Shown here: piece after piece, positions 23,345-35,700 of the stretch
Layout: the number at the start of each line of letters is the position of its first letter
How positions within the stretch are numbered: the first letter of the stretch is position 1
Source: Nipponacmea schrenckii
Taxonomy: Eukaryota; Mollusca; Gastropoda; Lottiidae
Length of the DNA: 64,000 bases
Assembly (NCBI GenBank): GCA_030562195.1
Contig: JAUJPP010000005.1
Coordinates: 34,087,106-34,151,105 of the forward strand
Reading direction: 5' to 3'
Notes under the pieces: model-generated
The model's database searches: none
Told to the model about the DNA's origin: nothing
What the model saw: only the letters and a program-made list of their open reading frames with translations
Position numbers and translations under genes: made by a program

Positions 23345-24300
23345 TTGTTGTTATTTATCTATATTTTCTTCTTATTACTTATCTATATTTTCTTCTTATT
23401 ACTTATCTATATTTTATTCTTATTATTTATCTATATTTTCTTCTTATTACTTATCTATATTTTCTTCTTATTACTTATCTATATTTTCTTCTTATTACTT
23501 ATCTATATTTTATTCTTATTATTTATCTATATCTTATTCTTATTACTTATTTATATTTTATTCTTATTACTTATCTATATTTCATTCTAATTACTTATTT
23601 ATATTTTATTCTATATTACTTATTTATATTTTATTCTTATTACATTTAATTTATTCTTTTTATTTTAAATTTTTTTCTTATTACTTATCTATATTTTCTT
23701 CTTATTACTTATCTATATTTTATTCTTATTATTTATCTATATTTTCTTCTTATTACTTATCTATATTTTCTTCTTATTACTTATCTATATTTTCTTCTTA
23801 TTACTTATCTATATTTTATTCTTATTACTTATCTATATTTTATTCTTATCATTTATCTATATTTTATTCTTATTATTTATCTATATTTTCTTCTTATTAC
23901 TTATCTATATTTTCTTCTTATTACTTATTTATATTTTATTCTTATTACTTATCTATATTTTATTCTTATTACTTATCTATATTTTCTTCTTATTACTTAT
24001 CTATATTTTCTTCTTATTACTTATCTATATTTTATTCTTATTACTTATCTATATTTTCTTCTTATTACTTATCTATATTTTATTCTTATTATTTATCTAT
24101 ATTTTCTTCTTATTACTTATCTTATATTTTATTCTTATTACTTATCTATATTTTCTTCTTATTACTTATCTATATTTTCTTCTTATTACTTATCTATATT
24201 TTATTCTTATTACTTATCTATATTTTATTCTTATTACTTATCTATTTTTCATTCTAATTATTTATCTATATTTTATTCTTTTTCATAATTCTTACTATTT
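23345..24300. repeat. 24-bp minisatellite, about 39 units
   Basis: Unit TTATTACTTATCTATATTTT plus CTTC or ATTC, 24 bp, so translation gives an 8-residue repeat (YYLSIFSS) and a spurious 323-codon frame from 23286. A few units carry indels (about 23610-23680, 24120). Not a gene: composition follows the repeat exactly and has no start context. Confidence 0.93.
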
Positions 24301-24309
24301 ATCTATTTT

Positions 24310-25190
24310 TTATTCCTCTGCCTCAAAACATTTCAATTTCAATCTCTTTAAATTTAATAAGATGTATTATTTCTGTTTTTTTTTTTTAAATTTCTTTCCA
24401 TAAATGAATTACTATATTCCAGGAGTGTATGATGAAGTGCTCTTAAAATTATAATTATATTACACCTTCACATTAAGAGAGAACAATTGTTATGGATATA
24501 GACTTCTATTTATTAACAACAGCACAACGTTTCATTACACATATTTGTTACACCAGAAACAAACAATTATTTTAATTGAAATGTAAAACATCATGGTTCC
24601 ATAGAAAAATCAATCTAGAGTGTTGTGTTTGAAGAGATCTAGAAATGACTCTGTCAACTATTATAAATTTCTATCAAGATCTACAGGTTGCCAGTCAAGT
24701 GAAAACTATGAAGATAAATATCACATAACATCGTCTTGACTTCATGTCATTCTTGGATTCTTGGATTCTTGATTTCTTTCCTTGAAATGTTACTGGGAAA
24801 ATTGATATCATGGGTGTTTCCATCCATTGCCAAACATTTCCTATCATAAGTTCAAATGCATGAGTGTTTGGCAAATTTCAGATAAAAAAAAAATTAGTTA
24901 GTTTATCAACCCTGGTCTTTGAAGAGTTTTAAAAGATTTTATCTTTTCTTTATCTCAGACTTGATTTTTGATCATTTAAATTGAAAAAAAGAGGACTGCA
25001 ACTGTTTCAAGCCTAGAAAATGCCAATACCAATAAAATAAAGAGTTTTCTTACCAACTGAAAATCCATAGACTCATTGTATATGATCTGTTGATTTATTT
25101 TACCAGAAGAACTATCTATACCTGGAGACAAGAAACTAAAATACCAATACATATTTTCTGTAAGAAATCAATACACGTCTATAGAAAGAC
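24310..25190. other. Intergenic sequence, nothing recognised
   Basis: No supported feature. Confidence 0.45.
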
Positions 25191-25214
25191 TGATAGGAAT
25201 CCATATTTACTTTA

Positions 25215-25740
25215 TTAGATTGGATTCCATCAGAAAAGTGGTGTAACCTTGTCAATATACTGGAGAACTCTATACTGATTCCATCAAGAGAATGGTGTAA
25301 CCTTGTCAATATACTGGAGAACTCTATACTGATCCCATCAGGAGAATGGTGTAACCTTGTCAATATACTGGAGAACTCTATACTGATCCCATCAGGAGAG
25401 TGAGGTAACCTTGTCAATATACTGGAGAACTCTATACTGATTCCATCGGGAGAATGGTGTAACCTTGTCAATATACTGGAGAACTCTATACTGATCCCAT
25501 CAGGAGAATGGTGTAACCTTGTCAATATACTGGAGAACTCTATACTGATTCCATCAGGGGGAGTGATGTAACCTTGTCAATATACTGGAGAACTCTATAC
25601 TGATTCCATCAGGAGAGTGATGTAACCTTGTTCAATATACTGGAGAACTCTATACTGATTCCATCAGGAGAGTGTAGTAACCTTGTCAGCTATACTAAAT
25701 CTATACTTTATCCCAAACCAGCGAATGGTGTAACCTTGTC
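25215..25740. repeat. 54-bp minisatellite, block 1
   Basis: About nine units of 54 bp with GTAACCTTGTCAATATACTG and GAGAACTCTATACTGATTCC. The 129-codon minus-strand frame with an 18-residue repeat is a by-product. Confidence 0.92.
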
Positions 25741-25839
25741 AATTTGGGGAAAAATCTAAATTTCTTTGATATTTTAGTGTCTTTGATGTTATTGGCAATG
25801 GTTAACCTTTAATAACCCAGAATTATACTTATTCAAAAG

Positions 25840-26060
25840 GAGAAGGATGTAACCTTGTCAATCTACTGGAGAACTCTATACTGATTCCATCAGGAGAATG
25901 GTGTAACCTTGTCAATATACTGGAGAACTCTATACTGATTCCATCAGGAGAGTGATGTAACCTTTTCAATCTACTTGAGAACTCTATACTGATTCCATCA
26001 GGAGGGTGTAGTAACCTTGTGAGCTAGTGACTAAATCTATACTTCATCCCAATCCAGCTT
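25840..26060. repeat. 54-bp minisatellite, block 2
   Basis: Four more units of the same 54-bp repeat after a ~100-bp unique stretch. Both blocks are followed by the same TTTGATATTTTAGTGTCTTT phrase, so a larger duplication of array plus flank occurred. Confidence 0.88.
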
Positions 26061-26860
26061 TCTGTCACTTTCTCGATTTGAAACATTCAAATTTCTTTGA
26101 TATTTTAGTGTCTTTGATGTTATTGGCATCATAGGCTTACATCTTTTAATAACCTAGAATTACCTAAAATTGAAAAGATGAAAAAAGAAGGAAGCAATGC
26201 CCTGATAAATATTTTAAAAAAGATGGAAAACCCCTTTATGACCACTTTGAAATTTCTGGCCAATACTAACTGTGCTTGTGATATTTCTATTCATCAGTCA
26301 TTCAGTAGAGGCTGATCAATTACATTACGTTCCAATCAATAAACTGGAAATTCTATTAACTTTGTTGAAATTGAAGGTTATTAGGTATTTAAAGAGAAGA
26401 TTACTGACAATGGGCAAGAGGAAATAAAAGATTAACCAAATTGAATTGGCAAGATTACAAGGTAAAATCCATATGAATATATGATATAGGCTTGACAAGT
26501 CCATCGCCAACCTTTAAAAATTAATGACACTTAAAACTTCAAAAGTGAAGATTGAATCTAATAGGCATTAATATTTTACATTTTTTTCTGTTAAATAAAA
26601 ACTTAAAACTAAACTAAAAAATTATTTTATCACTTTATAGTGTCCAGCTTTTAAGTAAGAATATCTGCCTTGAGATTATTCTTTATAAACAAACCTGGGT
26701 GCAATAGAAATATAGTTTAAAGTTATGATTTAATATAGATTATAGAACATGATGCAGGGTTAACTTGACTAAATTTATAAATTGAAAACTGATAGATCAC
26801 TATAGGAAAAGTATTATTCACAGTCAGGTACCCACGACCACTCAAATGTAAATCTGAAGA
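26061..26860. other. Intergenic sequence, nothing recognised
   Basis: No supported feature beyond the repeated array flank at its left edge. Confidence 0.4.
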
Positions 26861-26864
26861 TGCT

Positions 26865-27110
26865 CTATAAACCTGAATGGAATGGGAGCTCCATTAACCT
26901 TTTTACAAAGGGTGCTCCATAAACCTGAATAGAATGGATTCTCCATTTACAATTTTACAAAGGGTGCTCCATTAACCTGAATAGAATGGGTGCTCCATTT
27001 ACCATTTTATGAAGGGTTCTCCATAAACCTGAATAGAATGGGTGCTCTATTAACCTTTTTAGGAAGGGTGCTCCATAAACATGAATGGAAGGAGTGCTCC
27101 ATTAACATAC
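26865..27110. repeat. Short GGTGCTCCATAAACCTGAAT minisatellite
   Basis: Alternating units GGGTGCTCCATAAACCTGAA and GTGCTCCATTTACCATTTTA recur about five times with a period near 52 bp. Confidence 0.8.
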
Positions 27111-27189
27111 ATGGATTAAGTGCTTCAGACATCACCAAGAATTTACATTGTGTACCACATTCTTATAGATCTACAAGCTGTACGTCATA

Positions 27190-28913
27190 ATAAATCATTG
27201 AAACATTTACTAAAGTAGATGCATTCATTGATCAGATGTCATTGTACAGGCGTGTCAGAGATATCAACATACAATTTGGCTTCTAAGCACAAAACTGATC
27301 TACTTTTTAGTTGACCCTATAGTTCAATGTGTGTGGCATCATGGACTGAGTTACACCTTTAATTGATATAGAGATATATTAATTAACTTACCTTAAACAC
27401 TGATATACAATAAACCCTGTCTTTAACTAGATATTTCTCACAAAAAATAGATTGTGAATCAATAGCTGGCTCTGATATATTTATCGATTTTTTTAATACC
27501 AGTTTAGGAATGTCTGTGAGTACCGTAGCAACGTCAGGAGACGAGTCCAATCTGTGGAATAATTGACAGGGAAAGTCCATTCCAACGATATTTTAATGAT
27601 TCTATAGGATAATAATTAGTTGAAGGCTTCCGGCAAGTCAAATGTGCAATAACGTCCAAGGGAAATGGTGCACCATTTTTTTTGTTATCGCCAGAAATAA
27701 AGATAAACTAGAAAAAAATGAAAAAATAGAAACTTAATGGACATACGAAACTCTCGTTGCATTTATTTAGATATTGACCTTCATTTTTACTGATAAATTA
27801 TGCAATGTTGAATAAATTTTAAGGTCGAAAGGTCATTCCTGAGTTTACACCCAGTGAGCATTTTATTGAAGTGAAAGTGAGGTCCAGGAAAAGAAGAAAA
27901 TTTAGTCAAGAATATGTTTTTATTTTCAAATTTACAGACAACATGCTAACTTTCATTTGAAAACAATTCATCACATTGTCATGGCCTCGGTACGTGTATA
28001 GTACGATGGTTCAACTGATTCCTTGAATGCACCATTATCTGATCTGAGTTAACCATAGCTTTCTTTAAATAATTTGGAAACTCTTAAAATTTCTGAATTC
28101 AAATCATTATTTTCACTATATTTTCACGATCAATCATAAATAGATGAGAGAGTGAAGTTTCAATATAAAAAATTTGCTTATACTAAGTTTTCCCTCAAAA
28201 TAGGTTAATATGTGAATTCGGGTCATAACCGAAAATCATCACATCTTTACTGAAATAATAAAAAAATTCCAAAAGAGTAGGCTTATAATGGAAAATTGTT
28301 CTCATTGCTCATTATCAGCAAGAGTGGGGTTATTGGTTATTATGTAAAGGGGAATAATCCAAAATAAACCGAAGTAAGACAGCAAAGATATGAAGATGTC
28401 ATAGAAAATCTAAACTTGGTAAACAAGTATTATTGTGTTCCACGTAGTCAGGAAACATACAACAAACTATCATATTACGGAACAATGCATTGATGAAATT
28501 TTGCAAAAACATCTGAGTTAGAAAGCTATATTTCTAAAATTGCAACAGAGACCTAAGAAGAAATAGCCAATTTTTAAGAAAAAAAATCACATGTAGCCTC
28601 TTATTAAACTTTTAGAACTACAATTATTATTTGATTCTGAATTTTTTTCGTCTAGTCAGTCATTTAATCTAACTGATACACAGAAAACGTTGCCAACAGC
28701 ATTATTTGGATTTCATGAATGAGCTATCTTTTCGTTCCAGGAAGTAATCATTGTATAAAGTTTTGAAAGATTGTCACAATTTAGAGAAAATTTTGTTTCA
28801 GTTGCTAATTTATAGGAAAATTAAGAAATTATAGAAATCACATAATAATATGTTGTCAGAAAATAAAAGGTTTTAGAGAAAAACGTCAAACTAAATTAAA
28901 AAAAAATCTCTAC
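27190..28913. other. Intergenic sequence, nothing recognised
   Basis: Frames are short and none has a domain-like composition. Confidence 0.45.
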
Positions 28914-28921
28914 GACAGAAG

Positions 28922-29963
28922 CAGGGGCGTAGCGTACGGGGGGGGGGGGGTCCCCCCCCCCCCACTTTTACTGACCCCGTCGGTAAAACGCGGAATCGGT
29001 CGGTAAAAAGGGGTCATGGATGGAACCGTCGGTAAAACGCGGAATCGATGATTAAACCGATTAATTAACCTAAAAAGTCAACACTTTGTGTTGGTTATGC
29101 TCGGTCAATAAAAGACGGCAAGGTGTGACCGTCGGTAAAACCAATTAACCTAAAAGTTATCGGTAAGCTGTTCGTTATTTGAATTTCTCGGTAAAACGCG
29201 GAATTGGCCGATAGAAGAAGGTCATAAATGGAGCCGTCGGTAAAACCGATTTGTTAACCGAAAGAGTGAAAGCCTTTTAAGATGTTATCGGTAAGCCGTT
29301 CGTCTACATTAAAGTGATTTTACTAAACTTGTCGGTAAAACGCGGAATCGGTCGATAAAAGACGGTCATGGATGGGGAATAGAGCCTTCGGTAAAACCGA
29401 TTGGCTGATCGAAAGAGTGGAAACCTCGTGTCAGTTATGATGTTATCGGAAAACTGTTCGTCTACATAAAAGGTGATTTTTACTGAACTTGTCGGTAAAA
29501 CGCAGAATAGGTCGAAAAAGGCTATATAAAACATATGGTTTTCCGATGAAAATTGATAAATTTGACTGGTTGAAACGACTTCCAAAATCGCGTCAGATGT
29601 ATTCTCCGGGTTTCCTCGTTTGTAAAATTTTCCGGGGGAGAACCCACGAACCCCCCGCCATGTCGGTAAAACGAAGAATAGGTCGAAAAAGGACATAGAA
29701 AACATATGGTTTTCCGATGAAAATTGATAATTTGAACCAGTGGAAAAGACTTCCAAAATCGCGTCAGATGTATTCTCCGGGTTTTCTAGTTTGAATAATT
29801 TTCCGGTGAAGGACCCCCGAACCCCCCGCCACTGCAAGGGCCGAATACGAAGGCCTTTGGCCTGCAGGACTTGCCGTGGAAAAATCACCTTTCATTCCCT
29901 CTCAGGCATATTCTAGATACACCCCCGACTGATATGGTTTTCAATGGTCACGCTACGCCCCTG
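28922..29963. mobile_element. Non-autonomous hAT-like element with 8-bp duplication
   Basis: Ends CAGGGGCGTAGCGTACG and (reverse complement of the right end) CAGGGGCGTAGCGTGACC; flanked by the perfect 8-bp target duplication GACAGAAG at 28914-28921 and 29964-29971. CAGGG termini with an 8-bp duplication define hAT elements. The 1042-bp interior is built of diverged repeats of CGGTAAAACGCGGAATCGGT and has no transposase. The open frames across it (29304-29888 minus and 29489-29698 plus) are produced by the internal repeats. Confidence 0.9.
28938..28963. repeat. G13-T-C12 mononucleotide palindrome
   Basis: Thirteen G, one T, twelve C just inside the left end of the hAT-like element; can fold into a perfect G:C hairpin or a G-quadruplex. 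Confidence 0.9.
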
Positions 29964-29971
29964 GACAGAAG

Positions 29972-31660
29972 ATTTGGATTTGATCCAAAACAAGGCGTCA
30001 GAGTCGAACTACACAGGTAACTTGAGCGCCTTTTGAAACAATCTAAAAGATTAATCTCCTTAATCTCTAGCCAAGCGATTAGAGTGGATTAATAAAGCTT
30101 AAATATAATATTGTATTGTGATATAAGTTAATTATCTAAAGTGGTAAGACTAAAATGTTAGTGGCTTAGTTATACCCTACGCAACAACTTCCTTGCTGCT
30201 TCATTATAATCAGTCCAGATATGGGACATTTAATAAGAATAATAAAAATTATTTACAGAAATTATTTTTTTCCGTTCTAATTCGATGCAGTCGTACATTA
30301 TATTTCTGACGCCATCAAAAGCTGGATTCATACTTCTGACGCCGTCAACCGTCGTAAAGATTTAGTCGGCGGTTGCCAACGTGCAGATCTACACTCGCCG
30401 TATACCGGTGCAAGACGACGTAATATTTTCCAAAGTTCAAATATGTTCAACTGTGTTGAATATTTAAGAGTTGAATCTTCTAGCTCTGGCAATTCAAGCA
30501 ATCACAAGTAGACACTTAGGAGACTTATTGGGATCGAAAAATTGTAAAATCAAACACGCGTGACGTATTTTAGCGTACAATACGTCAGATTATTATCTTG
30601 TTTATTTCTATTTACTAACTGAACTAACAGCACTTCGAAATATATAGTTCTTGCTCTATGACATAGGCCCGTGCTTTTTGAGAGAATACTTTTCTCATAT
30701 CACCTTAACACTAAAAATAGTTGAAGTGACTTGCGAGAGCGATAAAGACAACCGCATCGTAATCACCGTCCATAATATATTGTAAAAGTTTGGGTACGAT
30801 TCGAGTTAATTAATTTTAGAGGCACTTGTATTGCTATGGTGAATTATGTAATTTCAATATATTGCTCATAAGACCAGAGCTTTAAAAGGGCGGTATGGGT
30901 TGTTCAAACTGAATGAAAACACGAATCTTTACTTCCATATTTATATAGGAAAATAAGAGATATATAGAAACAATGCATGTGTTTTTATTATTATTGAGAG
31001 TTTTATTATTTAAAGTGTTTTTAACCATTCGCTTTATTTACAACGCTTTATTACAACCACGATATACCGAAACAATGCTACACTTTGCCTTATAAAGCGT
31101 AACTGATAAATAGATGATTTTGCTGAAAGTTAGCGCGGAATTAGTAATTACTTCGCTCTTAGCGTATTGTCTCTTTTGCTAATAAGTAATTTTTATATGA
31201 ACACCAGTCGAGAATTTGAGCGTATGTTTTATTAATTTATTAAATAGAATCATCATGCCTTAAAATTTAAACAACGTTATTTGATAAATCATGTTTTTAA
31301 CTGTACCAACTGGTCCCAATATTATGTCAACAATTGTTGTCTGATATGCATTGTGCTTTTTATTGGCGCGTATGCCAAACCCTTTGTCGGTATATTATAG
31401 TTTATGAAGGGTAGTTATGAATAGAAAAGAATGCGATTGTTATTATTATAAAACAGTCGTATCAAAATTATATCAATCACAATCGAAACTGTTTAAACAA
31501 TGGTGGTTTGAACATTGATCCGAACTAAACTACGATTTATTTTTTATCTTAGGATAAGTATAGTCAGTCTATTCATGGATAAACATGCCATTACGTATGT
31601 AGAAAAATAAAGGTAGTATCTAAGATATCAATTAGTTTATGAAAAATATACGTATACGAC
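29972..31660. other. Intergenic sequence upstream of the large gene
   Basis: No coding frame. TTTAAAAGGGCGGTATGG at 30881-30898 is an inverted match to 33966-33983 inside the first intron. Confidence 0.4.
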
Positions 31661-31669
31661 TCTAATAAT

Positions 31670-32060
31670 GGATTCATTGATGTCATCTGGTGGATAACAA
31701 TTACTCAACTCATATACCAATGGATACAAAAGGACTTAACTGGATATCAACTGTTAGATAGCAAGCACTCAACCTATCTATCCATAGATATCAATAAGTT
31801 GACATCATTTAGTCGACTGTTCTATCCATGGATTACAATTAGTGGATAGCAACAACTCAACTATTAATGTATACGGTGGAAGCGCCAGTAAGGGAACGGG
31901 ACCGAGCTTGAATATGTTTCAATATTCTCTCGGGGAACCTTCCAAGGCGCTTAATAAGAGAGTTGCAGCATTTTGAATCATCTATCCATGGATGACAAGA
32001 ATACCAATAGTGAATGACAATAGTGTCTAATCGATCTATCCATGAATGTGAGTTGGTGAA
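31670..32060. repeat. Degenerate tandem repeat around TATCCATGGAT
   Basis: Phrases like TCTATCCATGGAT, GGATAGCAACAACTCAACT and TGGATAACAATTACTCAACT recur at a rough 70-75 bp period. Confidence 0.6.
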
Positions 32061-32666
32061 TAACATGGTAAATCTGAGATATTTTCCGAGAAAGGGTATG
32101 TAATGGGTATTAGATTGAGATTGGAGTGAGCCAGGGTTCAATTCTCAAGTCAATATCGATTAATAGGCTTATTATTGATATAATGTAGAAGGAATAAGTC
32201 GGGCCGAATAGAATAATTTGGAAGGGCGAACAAAGTATGATAATAATGAAAATATTTTCCAGTTTTGTATTGGACTTCAAGTATAAACATAATACATATA
32301 TGATGATTCAAAACTTTCTGACTGAAAAAATAACAATGGACGGAACGATTTTAGATAAATCTGTTTATCCATAAAGTTCACCAAGTGATTCAGAACGGAA
32401 TTGATATATTTTCATGTTGAAACATTAGTGTGACTTAGTGACTTACAAGGATGTAATAAACAATGATTGGAAAATAAGATTTAATATATTATGTTTATAA
32501 TTTAATCACAACCTCAATAAAGGAATACTATTTAACAGGGGTTTCGTGTGACAACTAGACTTGAATACTTTGAAGAAGTCGAAAGCAAGTGGATAAATAA
32601 AAGTGATGATTTTACAAGAACCAAAGACTAATTTATAGTTACTTATAGCTTATCTAGTTTTAAATC

Positions 32667-32787
32667 ATGAATAGAGTAGCTCTTCCTCCCATTCCTGGTG
32701 CCTATAATGAAGGTTCCAGACCAACATCTTCTAGTAGCAGTACCGGAAGCACAACATATACAATGGTACCAAGGGTTTACTATACTC
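32667..32787 (+). CDS. Trunk exon T1, start codon
   Basis: ATG then MNRVALPPIPGAYNEG and a Ser/Thr-rich stretch; donor CGTAAGT, phase 1. Start chosen because TAA lies just upstream in frame and the reading frame joins T2 perfectly. 5' UTR and promoter not resolved. Confidence 0.8.
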
Positions 32788-35700
32788 GTAAGTCCTAAGT
32801 TTTAGTAAAGACGTTAATAGATGATGCAAATATTAATATTATGCCAAGAAAAGCATTGAAATAATTCATTTTTATATTAGTATATTGGATATTAATTGAC
32901 ATTTGAACCTCACTTATGTTTCTGTTAATTGGTAATGAGCCAATAGCAATGGTTTAATTCCTCTGACCGTAAAGCAATCTATCGAAAAGAAAATGGACTT
33001 AAAATTTTAGTTTGGAATACTTTCCTACTCCTGGATATTTCCCGTAATATTCCTTAGTCTTCTACATTAAATTGATTTAAAGATACTCGAAGCGGTAATA
33101 TAACAATAATTTTACCAGGTTTATTTATCGGCTTTAATCAAGTATATAATAATACTATCATTAATTTCTTGGTTATCACACGTTACTGTCAAATATATCG
33201 ATTATCTCAAATACTGTTCTTTTTCTCAAATCAATACCCAGATCAATTTCCGTTGGTTTTGAATCAATTATATTTTATACCTATAGCTATACTTGTACTG
33301 GAAAACAATCGACACAATGACCATAATTGAAGTGGGATTTGAACAAATGAAACCTGATTTTCCTTGTGTTTGTGACTTTTAAATGATTGAAGAAAAAACT
33401 CTTGTTGAGGGTGTTATAAGAGATGCTCTCCCATCGAAGCACTGGCCTAGGTCACAAGTAGTCATCATACTAAAACATTTTGTGTCTTTCATCATTATTA
33501 GGTAAAACTTATAGGAATTAAAATAAAACATTTGCGATAATAGTTACATTCCACTTGCAAAGAAAAGATGCGTGGATAATAATAGTACAGTCCTCTGAAT
33601 ATTAACTTGAAAGGGACATTCTGTATTATTTGTAGGGTAAAAATTTTGTTGCCTAAATTTATGAGACTATATACCTTAATCATGAACATATCTGTAAGTG
33701 TAAACTGTAAAGATCCATTCGTAATATTTTTAAAACGCCAATACCATTTTAAAAGTTTGTGCAAACATTACGCTAACATAATAGTTGTAAGAAAACTACT
33801 GTACGCATTTAAGCAAAATTAAGCCATTATGAAGTCAAACGTCAAAACTAGGTCAAACAGATAATCAAGTCATTAGTACGATCCATTTTTAATTATTACT
33901 TTTTAAACATACTCAATTTGATCATGTAGATATAGTATATGTAATTTGCGATAATGGAAGTTTTTGCATACCGCCCCTTTAAACCATCGGTGGAACTTAG
34001 TCTTTCTTTTGATTGAAGTCACTATAAAAATGATATTTGGAGGCCGAGTTTGCATACGATTGTATATTGACATTAACTAAGTAGGCTTATGTTGATTTTT
34101 TATCAGTTTTTCAGATCGATTTATTATTTAAAGGGATACAATTAACCTGTAGAAATTTAGGTTGTCATTTATTAATGGAGTTACATAGAGTGTTATGTCT
34201 ATACTTAATGTGCCTGCTTAGAAATTATGAGGGTGGGAGAAATTTTGCAGAAAGTACAGTGGTTTTATCCTATTCTTTTCGATTTTTAAAGAAAGAAAGA
34301 AAGAAAGAAACAACTATATTTTACAAGGATAACAACTTAGGTTCACAAGTCCGCCGTGACAAGGATCCTTTCTACCAGCTGGTCCTTGGCCAAACCTCTT
34401 GGCATTGATCTTTCCCGGATTATCCGTACCCATTTACAGCTTGGTGGACTGGAATTGTGAGTGAAGATAACTGGATCTTTAACACATACAGCCCAGTTCA
34501 TTGTGATATCCAAACAAGGATGTCATTTTAAAAAAAACCATAACAACTGCTGTATATCCTTAACTTCTTTCTCGAAAAGTCACGTTCAGTCACGGTTTAT
34601 AACATGTTATGTATTTGCATTGGATATAAATATGTAGGTAGTCAAGTCTTATTAAATCATCTCAAGACTTATTGTTTTACACAGTAGTATAGCATTGGTA
34701 CATTTGAAAAAATTGAACAACATCCTGAAATCGTCACGTGATTGTATCTTATCTTAATCTATCTATAAGATTTATAGATTAATTGGCTAGTAAATTTTTG
34801 TTCTGCCATATCATCAACTTGACTCGATTGGTCAAATTGATTGTAAACCTGATTATCCCAATAACGAAAATATTGATAAACCTGATTAGTATGGTTGATT
34901 TTATATGAAATAATGATTTGTCAAGACGTAAGTAAACTAAAAAGAAAGAAAATATTTTGAAATAGTGGAAAGAATGATCTTTCATAGTTTCATAAACACT
35001 TTTCAGATGACTAAAAGTTTTTGACCCTAAACATTTGAAACTAGCTAATAAGCCAACATGTGTTTATATGATTCCTAAATTATGTTAATTCCGAATGCTT
35101 AAATACTTTAGTAGGTGAAATAAATGCTATAAACCGTTATCTTTTTATTTTGTATTAATTTTATTGATATACAGTTTGATTCCAATTTGAATTTTACTTG
35201 AACCTTATTGTAGAGCACAATGCCTTCAAGCACGCATCCCAGAGTAACCCGGTACCAAGAGCTAGCAGACTCCCAGCTTTGAAAGAGGCACATCACCGAG
35301 GACGGGTAAGTAGAACCAGTTGTATCTTGGAGAGTTTGTTGAATTGTATAGGTTACATGGAAAACTTACTACCTGAGTGACGATATACTATATATGCATA
35401 GTAGAAAACACGATAGATATATAACTAATCCATTGCATTGCTAATAATCACATTGGTAATTTTGAAATTAATAGTGGTAATTAATAAAGTCAGGTTTTGG
35501 GGCAAATAGAAATGCAGGGAAATATACATTCAAATTTCAATAATTTGTTTTTAAAGTAAATACGTGTTATTAGATAAGTCAATACTATGAAAGTTCAAAA
35601 ATAGAGCAGTTTGTGGTCATATTTCATTAAACTTGTCAGGAAGATAGGATTAAGTTCTTTGTAATCAAACAATTGACTAATATTACAAACCTTGTGTACC

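Noticed and set aside
23286..24257. 323-codon open frame (YYLSIFSS repeats)
   Set aside because: Pure translation of a 24-bp AT-rich minisatellite; no start context or domain.
25136..25525. 129-codon minus-strand frame with 18-residue repeats
   Set aside because: By-product of the 54-bp minisatellite.
29304..29888. 194-codon minus-strand frame in the hAT-like element
   Set aside because: Arises from internal repeats of the element; contains no transposase motif.
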